A stretch of DNA of 33,808 nucleotides from Pseudomonadota bacterium (lineage in GTDB: Bacteria > Myxococcota_A > UBA9042 > GCA-2863065). Position 1 is the stretch's first letter. Each line of letters starts with the position of its first letter. Under the pieces are notes generated by a model that had not been told where the DNA came from, did not search any database, and was given only the letters and a program-made list of their open reading frames with translations. The stretch lies in the NCBI GenBank assembly GCA_947498315.1, contig CANMLD010000025.1, forward strand, positions 1 through 33,808. Reading direction: 5' to 3'. Shown here one piece after another: positions 16,758 through 24,957 of the stretch. Made by a program: the position numbers and the translations under genes.

Positions 16758-17824
16758 AACGACGGGCATGGATCGGCGCCGCAGTTGGGATCGCGACAGT
16801 AGGCACGGTCGCCCTCGGAGACGGCGCGCTCGGCGCCGGCGCGCGTGCCGATGCGCCTGCTCATGGCGGGGGTGGCAAGGCTACGGGGCATACGCCATCG
16901 AACTCCGACGTCGTTGAACCCCCGGGCAAGCCGCCGATCTCGGCGAGCCCCAATCGCCACATCGGCTCCGATGCTCAGATCGACGCACAATCAACCGCGC
17001 GTGGGGCAAAAACAGTTTGCGCGCTCTCACCCGAGGAAGCGCTGCTGGTCGGCGAGCTTCGGACGCGCCTCGAAGCGCTCAAGACACGCGAAGTCGCCGC
17101 ACTCGCGAGCGAAGCCAAATTGACACGGCTGCTCGGCCAACTCGAGAGGGAACGCCTTCGCGTCGAAGCCTTACGCACCGACCTCGAAGTGCAAGAGGCG
17201 GCCTTCGATGACGCGGTGCAAACTCGCTGCATCGACCTAGTTGGGCTCGAGCAGGAGCGGATCGAGGCTGCGGAAGCCTTCGACATAGGGCGCTGCGAGG
17301 AGGCCGCCCGCCGGATCGCGGGCGAAGAGCTGGCGCGCATGAACGCTGGCAAACTGGCGATCGAGCGAACTGTCGCAAACGAGAAGGCAGACTCGGACAC
17401 GGCCAAGGCCGAACGAGTCGCTGCGGAGGCGAAGGCGCACGAAGACCTCGCAGCGGCGACGGCGCTCGCCCGAACGGCCGAAGCGGAGCGCATCGCTCAG
17501 CTCGGCGCCATCGTGAAGAAGATGAAGCCGAACGACGCTGCTCGAGTCATCGCCGACCAGCCCGACTCAGCGGCGCTTGCGCTGCTCGGACTCATGGGAG
17601 TGCGGAACGCGGCGAAGCTCATGCCGCTCATGCCCGCCGCGAGAACATCGGCCCTCGCCAAGGCGATGGTCGAAGGGGAGCTCGCGACGGACGCCCCTGC
17701 GGAGGTTCCAAAACCGCCAGCCGGCTCGAACAAGCGCGGCGCGAAGACCTCACCGACAGCTGGTGCCCCTGCGAGTGCCCCTGCGAGATCCCCTGCGGGT
17801 GCCCCAGCGGGTGGGACCCTCTGA
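16754..17824 (+). CDS. motE: MotE-like flagellar protein (MgtE-N-type domain) in the fliJ position
   Basis: This 356-residue protein has an N-terminal membrane or signal segment (WIGAAVGIATVGTVALG, about 6-22), a disordered Pro/Ser/Gly stretch, a long charged coiled coil (about 95-240), then LGAIVKKMKPNDAARVIADQP...LLGLMGVRNAAKLMPLM, which matches the C-terminal MgtE_N-type domain of MotE. MotE is a periplasmic chaperone for the stator protein MotC/MotB in some bacteria. The C-terminal tail is an Ala/Pro/Ser/Gly low-complexity repeat. It sits between fliI and fliK, where fliJ is usual, and no separate fliJ is visible. The start is the ATG overlapping the fliI stop. MotE assignment rests on domain order, not on a search. 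Confidence 0.72.
   Translation: MKRRAWIGAAVGIATVGTVALGDGALGAGARADAPAHGGGGKATGHTPSNSDVVEPPGKPPISASPNRHIGSDAQIDAQSTARGAKTVCALSPEEALLVGELRTRLEALKTREVAALASEAKLTRLLGQLERERLRVEALRTDLEVQEAAFDDAVQTRCIDLVGLEQERIEAAEAFDIGRCEEAARRIAGEELARMNAGKLAIERTVANEKADSDTAKAERVAAEAKAHEDLAAATALARTAEAERIAQLGAIVKKMKPNDAARVIADQPDSAALALLGLMGVRNAAKLMPLMPAARTSALAKAMVEGELATDAPAEVPKPPAGSNKRGAKTSPTAGAPASAPARSPAGAPAGGTL
17763..17810 (+). repeat. 12-bp tandem repeat, four units, at the end of the motE-like gene
   Basis: Units of GTGCCCCTGCGA recur at 17763, 17775, 17787 and 17799; the first two are identical and the last two differ by two bases each. They encode the Ala/Pro/Ser/Gly tail. The unit length is a multiple of three, so copy-number change would keep the frame. 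Confidence 0.85.
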
Positions 17825-19455
17825 TGCGGGCATTGCCAACCGACGGTAACGCACTCCGAGACACGCGCATCGGGAAGGGCACGGCCAAGGCCGACTCGGG
17901 AGGGACCGCAGGCAAGGCGACCTTCGCCGCAGCGCTGAAGACTTCAGTGACGGCGCTCGTCAAGACGAACGACGATGGTGAGGACGTTGCGACATCGTCG
18001 GCAGCACCGGAGACGACGGAGATGAGCGAACGGAAGGCCGCGCTCGAGAGAGCGGTTCCAGGTCGAACTCGCGAGCGGCGCAGCAGCGAACGGCTCACTG
18101 ATGGAGCTGCGGCCGATGTACCCACGCCGCTGATGGTGGCCCCCCTGCCCTTCGAGCGGCTGCAGGTTCGAGGCCTCGGGATGGACGCGGGTGGTGCTTC
18201 GGATAGTACTTCGGATAAAGGGCATTCCTCGCCGACCAATGACGATGCGGCGACACGCATCACACCGCCGACCCGAGTCATCGCCGGTCATGTGCTCGGC
18301 CTGTCAGTTGCGCCCGTCGAGGCCGCTACAGGGCCCGCGATGATGGTGTCGACTGGTGCTCCTGCTCTGGCTGAGAGGGGAGAGGCGGCCTCAGGGCGGC
18401 CGTCAACCGAGGCTCTGATCACGGGACCTTCGATGGGCGCGGTCGAGTCCGGGCCGACCGAAAACGGAGAGACGAATGGGCGTTCGGCACCGACTGCGGC
18501 GCCTGCGAGGGACGCGTCATCGTCGCCCGTCATCAATGAGCTTCGCGGCACGACGGGCGCAGCGGCGGTCCTCGAACGAAGCGACGCGGTGGCCTCGGCG
18601 CGTCAGGAGTTGGGGCAGAGCGTCAATGCCCGGCCCGTACCCCAAGGCCCGACGGTCGAAGCGCTCCCTGTGGGGCTCGGTGGCGGCCTTGACAGTGCGG
18701 CACAGCAGAAGGCCGGAGGCGGCCAGAGTTCGCGTAACGGAGGCAGCGAAAGCGACACGAGGGACCGTGACGACGCAGGACGTGAGCCAGAAGCGTCTCG
18801 CGGGCCGGCTACCGACGGGTTCGTGCCTCCGTCTCATGAGGCGCGGGCCCTCGATGCCGCTGCGGGGACGTCGGCCTCGAGTTCAGGCCGGCCGACGTCG
18901 GAGACCTCGACGACGACAGAGCGCGTCGTCGAGGTCGTGGAGCATCTCGAAGTCCGTAGTGTCGAATCGGGCCGTATCGCCACGCCGCTCAAGGTGAATC
19001 TGGGTGAACTGGGCGAGGTCCGGGTCTCGATGACACGAGTAGACGGGCTCTCGGTGCGCCTCGACGCGTCGGATCCACGCGCCGCGGCAGCCTTCGAGAG
19101 TGGGCGACGGGAGCTCGAGATGGCGCTCGAAGCCCACGGGCTCCGCGAACTCCGTGTGGGGATCGACAGCACCATTAATAAAACCTCGGCTTTGGCGCCG
19201 GAGAGGCCCCTGCCCGAGCGCGTTCAACTCGGTTCCATTGGGGCTGAGACGCACGGACGTCAAGAAGAGCGGGAGGGTCAGATGGGACAGGACCGTAGCG
19301 GCCGGCAGGGCTCGAATAGTCGAGAGGACGGTGACCATGACGAACGGGACCATCGTGACGCCATCAATGCCGCCTTCGAACGGCGGGAACGGGAGCGCCG
19401 CTTCTCACCGACTCGAGGATCGCAATCGACCGGTCGCCCTCTGGGGTCGGCATAG
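17824..19455 (+). CDS. fliK: Flagellar hook-length control protein FliK
   Basis: This 543-residue protein has the FliK layout: a long low-complexity N-terminal ruler rich in Ala, Gly, Ser, Thr and Pro, then a C-terminal Flg_hook domain (about 380-455, PLKVNLGELGEVRVSMTRVDGLSVRLDA and RRELEMALEAHGLRELRVGI). FliK measures the hook and switches export specificity at FlhB. It overlaps the preceding gene by one base (TGATG) and precedes the hook-cap gene. After the domain there is an acidic/basic low-complexity tail of about 80 residues. The N-terminal half has no sequence signature of its own, so the call rests on the C-terminal domain and context. Confidence 0.88.
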   Translation: MRALPTDGNALRDTRIGKGTAKADSGGTAGKATFAAALKTSVTALVKTNDDGEDVATSSAAPETTEMSERKAALERAVPGRTRERRSSERLTDGAAADVPTPLMVAPLPFERLQVRGLGMDAGGASDSTSDKGHSSPTNDDAATRITPPTRVIAGHVLGLSVAPVEAATGPAMMVSTGAPALAERGEAASGRPSTEALITGPSMGAVESGPTENGETNGRSAPTAAPARDASSSPVINELRGTTGAAAVLERSDAVASARQELGQSVNARPVPQGPTVEALPVGLGGGLDSAAQQKAGGGQSSRNGGSESDTRDRDDAGREPEASRGPATDGFVPPSHEARALDAAAGTSASSSGRPTSETSTTTERVVEVVEHLEVRSVESGRIATPLKVNLGELGEVRVSMTRVDGLSVRLDASDPRAAAAFESGRRELEMALEAHGLRELRVGIDSTINKTSALAPERPLPERVQLGSIGAETHGRQEEREGQMGQDRSGRQGSNSREDGDHDERDHRDAINAAFERRERERRFSPTRGSQSTGRPLGSA

Positions 19456-19459
19456 CGCG

Positions 19460-19537
19460 ATGAGTGGACGCAACTCGATGACTGGACTCAAAGCGACTCG
19501 GCGAGCGATGGACCGGGCCGAAGGGGGTGGGCGATGA
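19460..19537 (+). CDS. Possible micro-ORF between fliK and flgD
   Basis: ATG at 19460 opens a 25-codon frame (MSGRNSMTGLKATRRAMDRAEGGGR) whose stop overlaps the flgD start as ATGA, the same junction type used by most genes here. Third-position G/C bias is weak and the peptide is unrecognised. It may be a translational coupler for flgD or a chance frame. Confidence 0.22.
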   Translation: MSGRNSMTGLKATRRAMDRAEGGGR

Positions 19538-20199
19538 TTGGCAACGTTGGGCTCGGAGTAAGCAACACGGCGAGCGCGAACAAGGCGGACGGGCTCGGCA
19601 AGGAGGACTTCCTGAAGCTGATGCTCGCGCAGCTCAAGGCGCAGGACCCGTTGAACCCGCAAGACGGTGCCGAGTACGTCGCCCAACTCGCGCAGTTCAC
19701 GAGCGTCGAGCGCCTGATGAACATCGAAGAAGGTCTCGGCAACGTCGCGATGGCTGCGCTGTCGACCAACGCCACGATGGCGGCCGGGCTTATCGGGAAG
19801 CATGTGCGCATGGATGGAAACTCCTTCAAGTTCGACGGGGAGAAGGCGAACGACCTCGACTTCGAGCTCGGGAAGGACGCGGCGGCGGTAACCATCACGA
19901 TCAAGGACGAGAAGGGCAACGTCGTCGACACCGTCCAGATGGAAGGCAAAGAAGGCGCGAACACCTTTGAGTGGACGGGCAAGGTCAAGGGCGACGACGG
20001 CCAGACCACCACCCTCCCGGAAGGCAAGTACACCTTCTCGATCGAAGCGTTCGACGACAAAGGCGCGACGGTCGACGTCAAGACCACAACGGTCGAGGCA
20101 GTCGAAGCGGTCCACTTCACGGCCATGGGCGTGCCGGAGCTGAAGCTCGGCAATGGGCGCCAGATCTCGATGTCAGAAGTCAGCGAAGTCCTCGAATAA
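19534..20199 (+). CDS. flgD: Flagellar hook cap protein FlgD
   Basis: This 221-residue protein matches FlgD, the scaffold at the tip of the growing hook. The N-terminal motif KEDFLKLMLAQLKAQDPLNP followed by AQLAQFTSVERLMN is diagnostic, and the C-terminal part has the Ig-like/Tudor region with GANTFEWTGKVKGDDG. It starts at ATG 19534, with AGGGGG about seven bases ahead. It lies directly before flgE, the standard order. Confidence 0.95.
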   Translation: MIGNVGLGVSNTASANKADGLGKEDFLKLMLAQLKAQDPLNPQDGAEYVAQLAQFTSVERLMNIEEGLGNVAMAALSTNATMAAGLIGKHVRMDGNSFKFDGEKANDLDFELGKDAAAVTITIKDEKGNVVDTVQMEGKEGANTFEWTGKVKGDDGQTTTLPEGKYTFSIEAFDDKGATVDVKTTTVEAVEAVHFTAMGVPELKLGNGRQISMSEVSEVLE

Positions 20200-20216
20200 C
20201 TCAACTACCACCAGGG

Positions 20217-20245
20217 GGCACGAGCCAGTCCGAGCTGGTGCTGCC
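20217..20245 (+). other. Imperfect hairpin in the flgD-flgE gap
   Basis: In the 70-nt gap, GGCACGAGCCAG and CTGGTGCTGCC can pair imperfectly around a TCCGAG loop, ending about 15 bases before the flgE ribosome site. It could modulate hook-protein expression or stabilise the mRNA; there is no U-tract, so it is not a typical terminator. Confidence 0.35.
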
Positions 20246-20269
20246 TCGAAGAGCAACAGGAGAACATTC

Positions 20270-21505
20270 ATGAGTCTGAACAAGGCCCTCTACGTCGGTC
20301 TCGCCGGGATGAACGCCAACTCCGTCGCGCTGAACGTGATCGGCGACAACATCGCGAACATGAACACCATCGGCTACAAGTCGGGCCGCGGCATCTTCCA
20401 AGAGATGCTGGGGCAGTCGCTCATGGGCTCTGCAGGGCCGTCGATGGTCGGCGGCGGCGTGGGCCTCGCTAAAGTCGAGAAGATGTTCGAGCAAGGCTCT
20501 CTGCTCGGCACGGGCGCCGAGTGGGACCTCGCGATCGGCGGTGAAGGTTTCTTCGCCATGCAAGGCGAAGCCGACGGCGTGACGGGGACCTTCTTCACGC
20601 GCGCTGGGCAATTCACGCAAAACAAGGACGGCTTCATCACGAACCCGCAGGGCCTGAAGCTGATCGGGTACCCAGCGGATGTGAACGGAGACATCAAGTC
20701 GTCGGCAAGTCCTATCCAGATTGACGACTCTCCAATGGCGCCCGTGGCGACAACTGAGGTCTCGATAGGCGTCAACCTGTCTTCAACCAGCGACGTGACG
20801 ACGTTCGACCCCGCGAATCCGGGCGCTAAGGCCAGCTCCTCCCACCAATCCTCGGTGACGGTCTACGACGCCCTGGGCGAATCGATAGAAGTCGACATTT
20901 ACTGGTCTAAATCGGCCACGGGCACGTGGTCGGGCAACGCCATGGTGGGGGACGTCCAGGCCACACCTCAGCTCGATCTGGCATTCGATAGCAGCGGCAA
21001 TCTCACGACGGTTCCGCCCGAGGGCATCATCGCGCTCACGAAGCCGGACGGAACGACCTTGGACGTCAAGTTCAACTTCGCCGGTTCAACCCAGTACGCC
21101 GAGAAGAACAGCGCCACGACCAAGCTGTCCCAAAACGGCAGTCAAGCCGGCACCTTCCAAAACGTGACGGTCGACAAAGATGGCAACGTGCTGGGGACTT
21201 TCTCGAACGGCGAGGAGAAGGTGCTGGGCCAGGTGGCCCTGGCGCGCTTCACCTCCGACTCGGGGCTGCGGGTGATGGGTGGGGGTATGTTTGCGAGCAC
21301 GACGCAGTCGGGCGCGGTGGTTCTCGGCGCACCGAACTCGAACGGTCGAGGTCAGATCATGTCCGGCGCTCTCGAACAGTCGACCGTCGACCTCGCCACC
21401 GAGTTCACGAACATGATCATCGCGCAGCGCGGCTATCAAGCGAACTCGCGGTCGATCTCGACGGCGGACCAGTTGATGCAGGAGCTCGTGAACCTGAAGC
21501 GATGA
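20270..21505 (+). CDS. flgE: Flagellar hook protein FlgE
   Basis: This 411-residue protein is the hook subunit. It has the N-terminal rod/hook motif SLNKALYVGLAGMNANSVALNVIGDNIANMNTIGYK, a central FlgE D2-like region, and the C-terminal motif LATEFTNMIIAQRGYQANSRSISTADQLMQELVNLKR that forms the coiled-coil core. The start ATG (20270) has AGGAG seven bases upstream; a longer frame reaching into flgD is unlikely. It is the last gene of the plus-strand flagellar block and faces the convergent cytochrome gene. Confidence 0.95.
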   Translation: MSLNKALYVGLAGMNANSVALNVIGDNIANMNTIGYKSGRGIFQEMLGQSLMGSAGPSMVGGGVGLAKVEKMFEQGSLLGTGAEWDLAIGGEGFFAMQGEADGVTGTFFTRAGQFTQNKDGFITNPQGLKLIGYPADVNGDIKSSASPIQIDDSPMAPVATTEVSIGVNLSSTSDVTTFDPANPGAKASSSHQSSVTVYDALGESIEVDIYWSKSATGTWSGNAMVGDVQATPQLDLAFDSSGNLTTVPPEGIIALTKPDGTTLDVKFNFAGSTQYAEKNSATTKLSQNGSQAGTFQNVTVDKDGNVLGTFSNGEEKVLGQVALARFTSDSGLRVMGGGMFASTTQSGAVVLGAPNSNGRGQIMSGALEQSTVDLATEFTNMIIAQRGYQANSRSISTADQLMQELVNLKR

Positions 21506-21524
21506 TCTAGGCTGAGCCCCAAGA

Positions 21525-21562
21525 GGCCGCTGCGCCACTCCGAAATGCCGGGTGCAGCGGTC
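21525..21562. terminator. Hairpin between convergent flgE and cytochrome genes
   Basis: GGCCGCTGC (21525-21533) pairs with GCAGCGGTC (21554-21562) over nine positions with one G-T pair. It lies in the 67-nt space between the flgE stop and the cytochrome stop, so it could end both transcripts. There is no clear U-tract and the loop is about 20 nt. Confidence 0.4.
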
Positions 21563-21572
21563 CGGGGGACGT

Positions 21573-22289
21573 TCAGAGCGTCTTCACCCAGTCCACGATG
21601 GCGGTCACGTCGGCATCCGACAGCTCCGTCGCGGTCCACGCCGGCATGTAGATGGTGCTGGCGTCGTAGTTCGTGCCGCCGTGCCCTTCTCGAACGAGCT
21701 CGAGGTATTCGGACGCGGGCTTGCCCCGGATGCCCTCTCCGACGCGGCCACCGAGCGCGTCGCGTCCATGGCAGTTGGCGCAGTAAGTGAGGAAGAGCCC
21801 CTCACCCGTCGTCGGCTTGTCGAACGAGTGGAGGTAGTCGAGGACCGCTCCCAGCTTGTCATCCGGCAGCGACGCCGCATCGAACTTGGGCATCGCGATC
21901 GAGAAGTCGCTCATCTCGTCGCGACCGTTGCGGATGACGTGCTGGCCGAGCCCGCGGTTCACCATGCGGATCGTCGAGCCGATCCCCGAGCCCTTGCCCG
22001 CATCCGCGCCGGCGCCATGGCACCCAACGCAGAGCTGGTTGTAGACCGCCTCGCCCGGCTCGCCGTCGGTCGCGTCTACCCCATCAGTGCCGTCAGTGGC
22101 GTCCGCCCCGTCGGTGGAGTCGGAGCCATCGGTCGCGTCGGCGGCATCGGTGCCAACGCTGGCGATGTCACCCGTGCCGGTCACGTCGGACGCTGCGTCA
22201 TTGGAGCTCGTGCTCTCGCAAGCGAGCGCCACCATGGCACACACGCCAGCCACGATCAGACGACCAGAACGCTGAAATATCATACGCAT
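21573..22289 (-). CDS. Di-heme cytochrome c lipoprotein
   Basis: This 238-residue secreted protein carries two cytochrome c domains. The start ATG at 22289 has GAGAGG eight bases upstream. The N-terminal signal ends in the lipobox ALAC, with Cys24 as the lipidation site. A linker of about 45 residues rich in Asp, Thr, Ala and Gly follows, then heme sites CVGCH (87-91) and CANCH (170-174). Methionines in MPKF (Met133) and YMPAW (Met215) are likely axial ligands. The two heme modules look like a duplication, each ending in a VLDYL/IVDWV helix. It probably carries electrons at the outer face of a membrane; partners are not in the window. Confidence 0.88.
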   Translation of the reverse strand: MRMIFQRSGRLIVAGVCAMVALACESTSSNDAASDVTGTGDIASVGTDAADATDGSDSTDGADATDGTDGVDATDGEPGEAVYNQLCVGCHGAGADAGKGSGIGSTIRMVNRGLGQHVIRNGRDEMSDFSIAMPKFDAASLPDDKLGAVLDYLHSFDKPTTGEGLFLTYCANCHGRDALGGRVGEGIRGKPASEYLELVREGHGGTNYDASTIYMPAWTATELSDADVTAIVDWVKTL

Positions 22290-23086
22290 ATAAACTGCCT
22301 CTCCAGACAATGCCGCCCGCCCGAACGGCGCGGGCTCAGGAGGGATAACACATCGGCCGCTCTGGTCGTGTCGTCTTTATGCAGCGGCGGCAGCACCGCC
22401 TCGGGACGAACCGCGAAAGCGGTGCAGAAGCCCTCGAGCGTGCGCCCTTTAGCGGCGATCAGCATGAAGATGGTGCGCTCGTTGTCCCTGGCGATTCTCG
22501 GTCCGGCACCTTGCGCGCCCAGAGCCGCGTCCGCTGCCGCTCGAGCCGCCTCGGTCTCGCCGCGCTGCTGCGTCATCACGAACACGACGACGGCGAGCGC
22601 CAACGCAAAGACCACACCAATGACTGCCATGGTGCGCCGAAGCTGGTCGTTGTTCGTCTGAACCGAACGGTCGACCATGGCTTTCGAAACCGCGGTTCTC
22701 CCTTCCGGCGGCGGTGCCTCCGCGGCGAGAGAGGCGACGTCTCGCAGGTCGACGGCTTGCGTCGCCTGAGCGGCTTGGATGGGCCAAGCGACGAGCATGG
22801 TAGGCCCGTCCCGTTCGAGCTTCAGCCTGTCGCCAATTCGGAGCGGGAAGTCGCCTCGGACAGCGACGTCGTTGACGAAGGTGCCGTTGGTCGATTTGAG
22901 ATCTCGGATGAGGATCTTGGACCCGACTTGGACCACTTCAGCGTGGAGATTCGAGACCTGCCCTTCCGCCACAGGAAAGCGAAGAGCACAATCTTCACGG
23001 CGACCAAGTGCCACCTGTGCCTGTTAGAAAACAAAGACCTCGTTGTCGAGCTCACCAGGCGTGGCTTCGAAAGTCAGCCGGCGCAC
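22280..23086 (-). pseudogene. Decayed FHA-domain transmembrane protein with truncated protease-like end
   Basis: The frame encodes an FHA phosphothreonine-binding domain (LGRREDCALRFPVAEGQVSNLHAEV...DLKSTNGTFVND), a linker, a membrane segment (MAVIGVVFALALAVVVFVM) and then IFMLIAAKGRTLEGFCTAFAVRPEAVL, which looks like the start of a trypsin-like protease domain. Two lesions are visible. The first FHA strands (VRRLTFEATPGELDNEVFVF) are in the same frame upstream, but a TAA codon at 23024-23026 separates them from the rest. After residue VRPEAVL the family resemblance stops, the catalytic region is absent, and the frame runs into the cytochrome gene start. A shortened product from GTG 23014 is possible but would lack the first FHA strands. 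Confidence 0.62.
22316..22334 (-). other. GC-rich hairpin upstream of the cytochrome gene
   Basis: On the minus strand CCCGC-G-CC pairs with GG-GCGGG around a GTTC loop. It lies between the decayed FHA gene core and the cytochrome ribosome site. It may be a remnant terminator, but no T-tract follows. Confidence 0.3.
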
Positions 23087-23187
23087 AGGTATGACAGCGG
23101 TAAGGGGGTCAAGGGTGTTGGCTCTTGGCGGCGTCGGGGCTTGCCAGCGTTAGCATAGCCGCCCCCGTCCGCGTCCGCGAGAACCGT

Positions 23188-24705
23188 CTATTCTTCGAGG
23201 AAGCCGCGGAGTTCGTTGCCAATCGTCGACGCGCGGATCTTTCGAAGCGCGCCAGCTTCGATTTGCCGGATCCGCTCGCGCGTGAGTTGGAAGGTCTTGC
23301 CGATCTCTTCGAGCGTGTGCGTCTGATCACTGCCGAGGCCGTATCGCAGGCGTAGGACACGTTGCTCCTTGTCCTTCAGCAAGCCGAGTGACGCCGTGAG
23401 CGACGCCTCGAGATGCTGCTCGCCGACGAGATGCTGTGCGTCTTTGCCATCTTCGTCCGGCACCAACTCAACGAGGGTACGAGATCCATCGTCGCCGACC
23501 GGCGTCTCTAGGCTGAGCGGCTCGTCGAGGAGTCGCAGGTACCAGTGGACCTCTTCAATCGGCAGGTCTAGACGGCCCGAGAGCTCCTGCGACGTCGGCT
23601 CCCGCTGAAGTTCCTTACGGAGCAGGCGCTGAGTGCGAGCGACGCGATTGACTGCTTCAATAGCGTGAACGGGAACGCGCACGGTTCGTGCTTGATCGGC
23701 AGCTGCACGCGTGATGGCTTGGCGGATCCACCACGTCGCGTAAGTCGAGAAACGGTAGCCACGGCGTGGGTCGAAGCGCTCGACTGCCTTCATCAGGCCG
23801 ATGTTGCCCTCCTGAATCAGGTCGGCAAAGGGTAACCCGAGGTGGCGGTACCGCTTGGCGATGCTGACCACGAGCCTCAAGTTGGCTTCGATGAGCACCT
23901 TTCGCGCTGAGTAGACCTCGCGGGTCAGGCGACGAAGGCGACGGACGAAATCCGGAAGCTCCGCGACTGGAACACCGATCTCTTTCTGCGCCTTGTTGAC
24001 TTCGCGGCCTTCGATCGCGCCCTTGAGGTTCGTCCAAGTCACCGTGATCCGAGTGACGCACTCCATCCCGAAGTTGCGAGTGAAGCCAATCTCCTGGAGC
24101 GACTCTGCAAGGGCAATGCGCAGCTCTCCAATCTTCAAGGAAAGCGCCGAATCGACTACGCGGCCTGCAGTGATTGCACGCTTCTCGCGGCGACGAAGAG
24201 TCTCGAGCTCCCCGAGGCCAGAGAGCACCCTAGACGAGTGCTCGAGGTTCAACGCTACTTCCGAGGCTTGACCTTTGCCAGATTGCGCGTCGACGTGAAT
24301 GGTCTGAAGCGCGTCGGCGAGCGCACGCGTCTCGAGGAGATGCATGAGCAGCTCGCGCTCGGTGCGGCGAATCTTCTCGGAGATTCGGACCTCTTCGTCC
24401 GGCTTCAACAACGAGACCGTTCCCATGCGCTTCAGGTAGAGCGTGGTCACGTCCTGAGAAAGTTCGGCGCTGCCCATTCGTTTCACCTGCTTGGGGGATT
24501 CGGAATCTCTCCGCGAGACAGCCGCTCCCCGCGAACCCATCAACGCCGCCGGGTCGAGTTTTGTTTCCGAGATACCGTCATCAAACGTGCCCGTGATGCT
24601 AGTTGTGGACCGCACCGCTCGGATATCGAGGGTCCGGACGCCAACATTGTGGACGCCTTCGAAGGTGTCTTCTTCCCAGGAAACAAAGCCAAATCCGGAA
24701 GCCAT
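23188..24705 (-). CDS. RpoD-family (primary-like) sigma70 factor
   Basis: This 505-residue sigma factor carries region 1.2 ([20 protein letters not shown], about 87-106), a non-conserved spacer, region 2 ([13 protein letters not shown]...[22 protein letters not shown], about 263-335), region 3 and region 4 with the helix-turn-helix [27 protein letters not shown] near the end. The promoter-recognition helices are almost those of E. coli RpoD, so it should read ordinary -10/-35 promoters. Typical region 1.1 is missing; instead there is a short N-terminus beginning [18 protein letters not shown]. The start ATG 24705 is supported by GGAGG six bases upstream; the longer open frame is noncoding leader. 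It could be the housekeeping factor or a group 2 paralogue. Confidence 0.88.
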   Translation of the reverse strand: MASGFGFVSWEEDTFEGVHNVGVRTLDIRAVRSTTSITGTFDDGISETKLDPAALMGSRGAAVSRRDSESPKQVKRMGSAELSQDVTTLYLKRMGTVSLLKPDEEVRISEKIRRTERELLMHLLETRALADALQTIHVDAQSGKGQASEVALNLEHSSRVLSGLGELETLRRREKRAITAGRVVDSALSLKIGELRIALAESLQEIGFTRNFGMECVTRITVTWTNLKGAIEGREVNKAQKEIGVPVAELPDFVRRLRRLTREVYSARKVLIEANLRLVVSIAKRYRHLGLPFADLIQEGNIGLMKAVERFDPRRGYRFSTYATWWIRQAITRAAADQARTVRVPVHAIEAVNRVARTQRLLRKELQREPTSQELSGRLDLPIEEVHWYLRLLDEPLSLETPVGDDGSRTLVELVPDEDGKDAQHLVGEQHLEASLTASLGLLKDKEQRVLRLRYGLGSDQTHTLEEIGKTFQLTRERIRQIEAGALRKIRASTIGNELRGFLEE

Positions 24706-24957
24706 GAGTTGCCTCCACAGACCCTGAGACCGGTGATTCCGGCGAGGGTCGTTGACTGTGAGATGCGTGAAGGGGGTCTTCAGGCTCGCGCAGCGAGTGA
24801 AATGTAGGACGCGCGCCCTTGACGTGCACGCTCCCGTGCGGTTGGATCGACAGTTCTTTCGGTGCACTTGAAACTTTTTTTCGCGTCGGCGCCAATTCTC
24901 CCGTCGATTTCCCAGCACCGAGGACGGAAGCGATCTGTTTTAACCCCCCGGAGGCCC
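24706..24957. other. Divergent intergenic region between sigma factor and unknown pair
   Basis: These 252 bases separate the divergent sigma gene and the paralogue pair. A TTGAAA at 24868-24873 on the plus strand lacks a good -10 at proper spacing, and TACATT on the minus strand near 24806 lacks a good -35. I cannot place promoters with confidence. Confidence 0.4.

Noticed and set aside
21552-22661. Plus-strand frame of about 369 codons
   Set aside because: Antisense to the cytochrome gene, whose heme motifs and lipobox are decisive.
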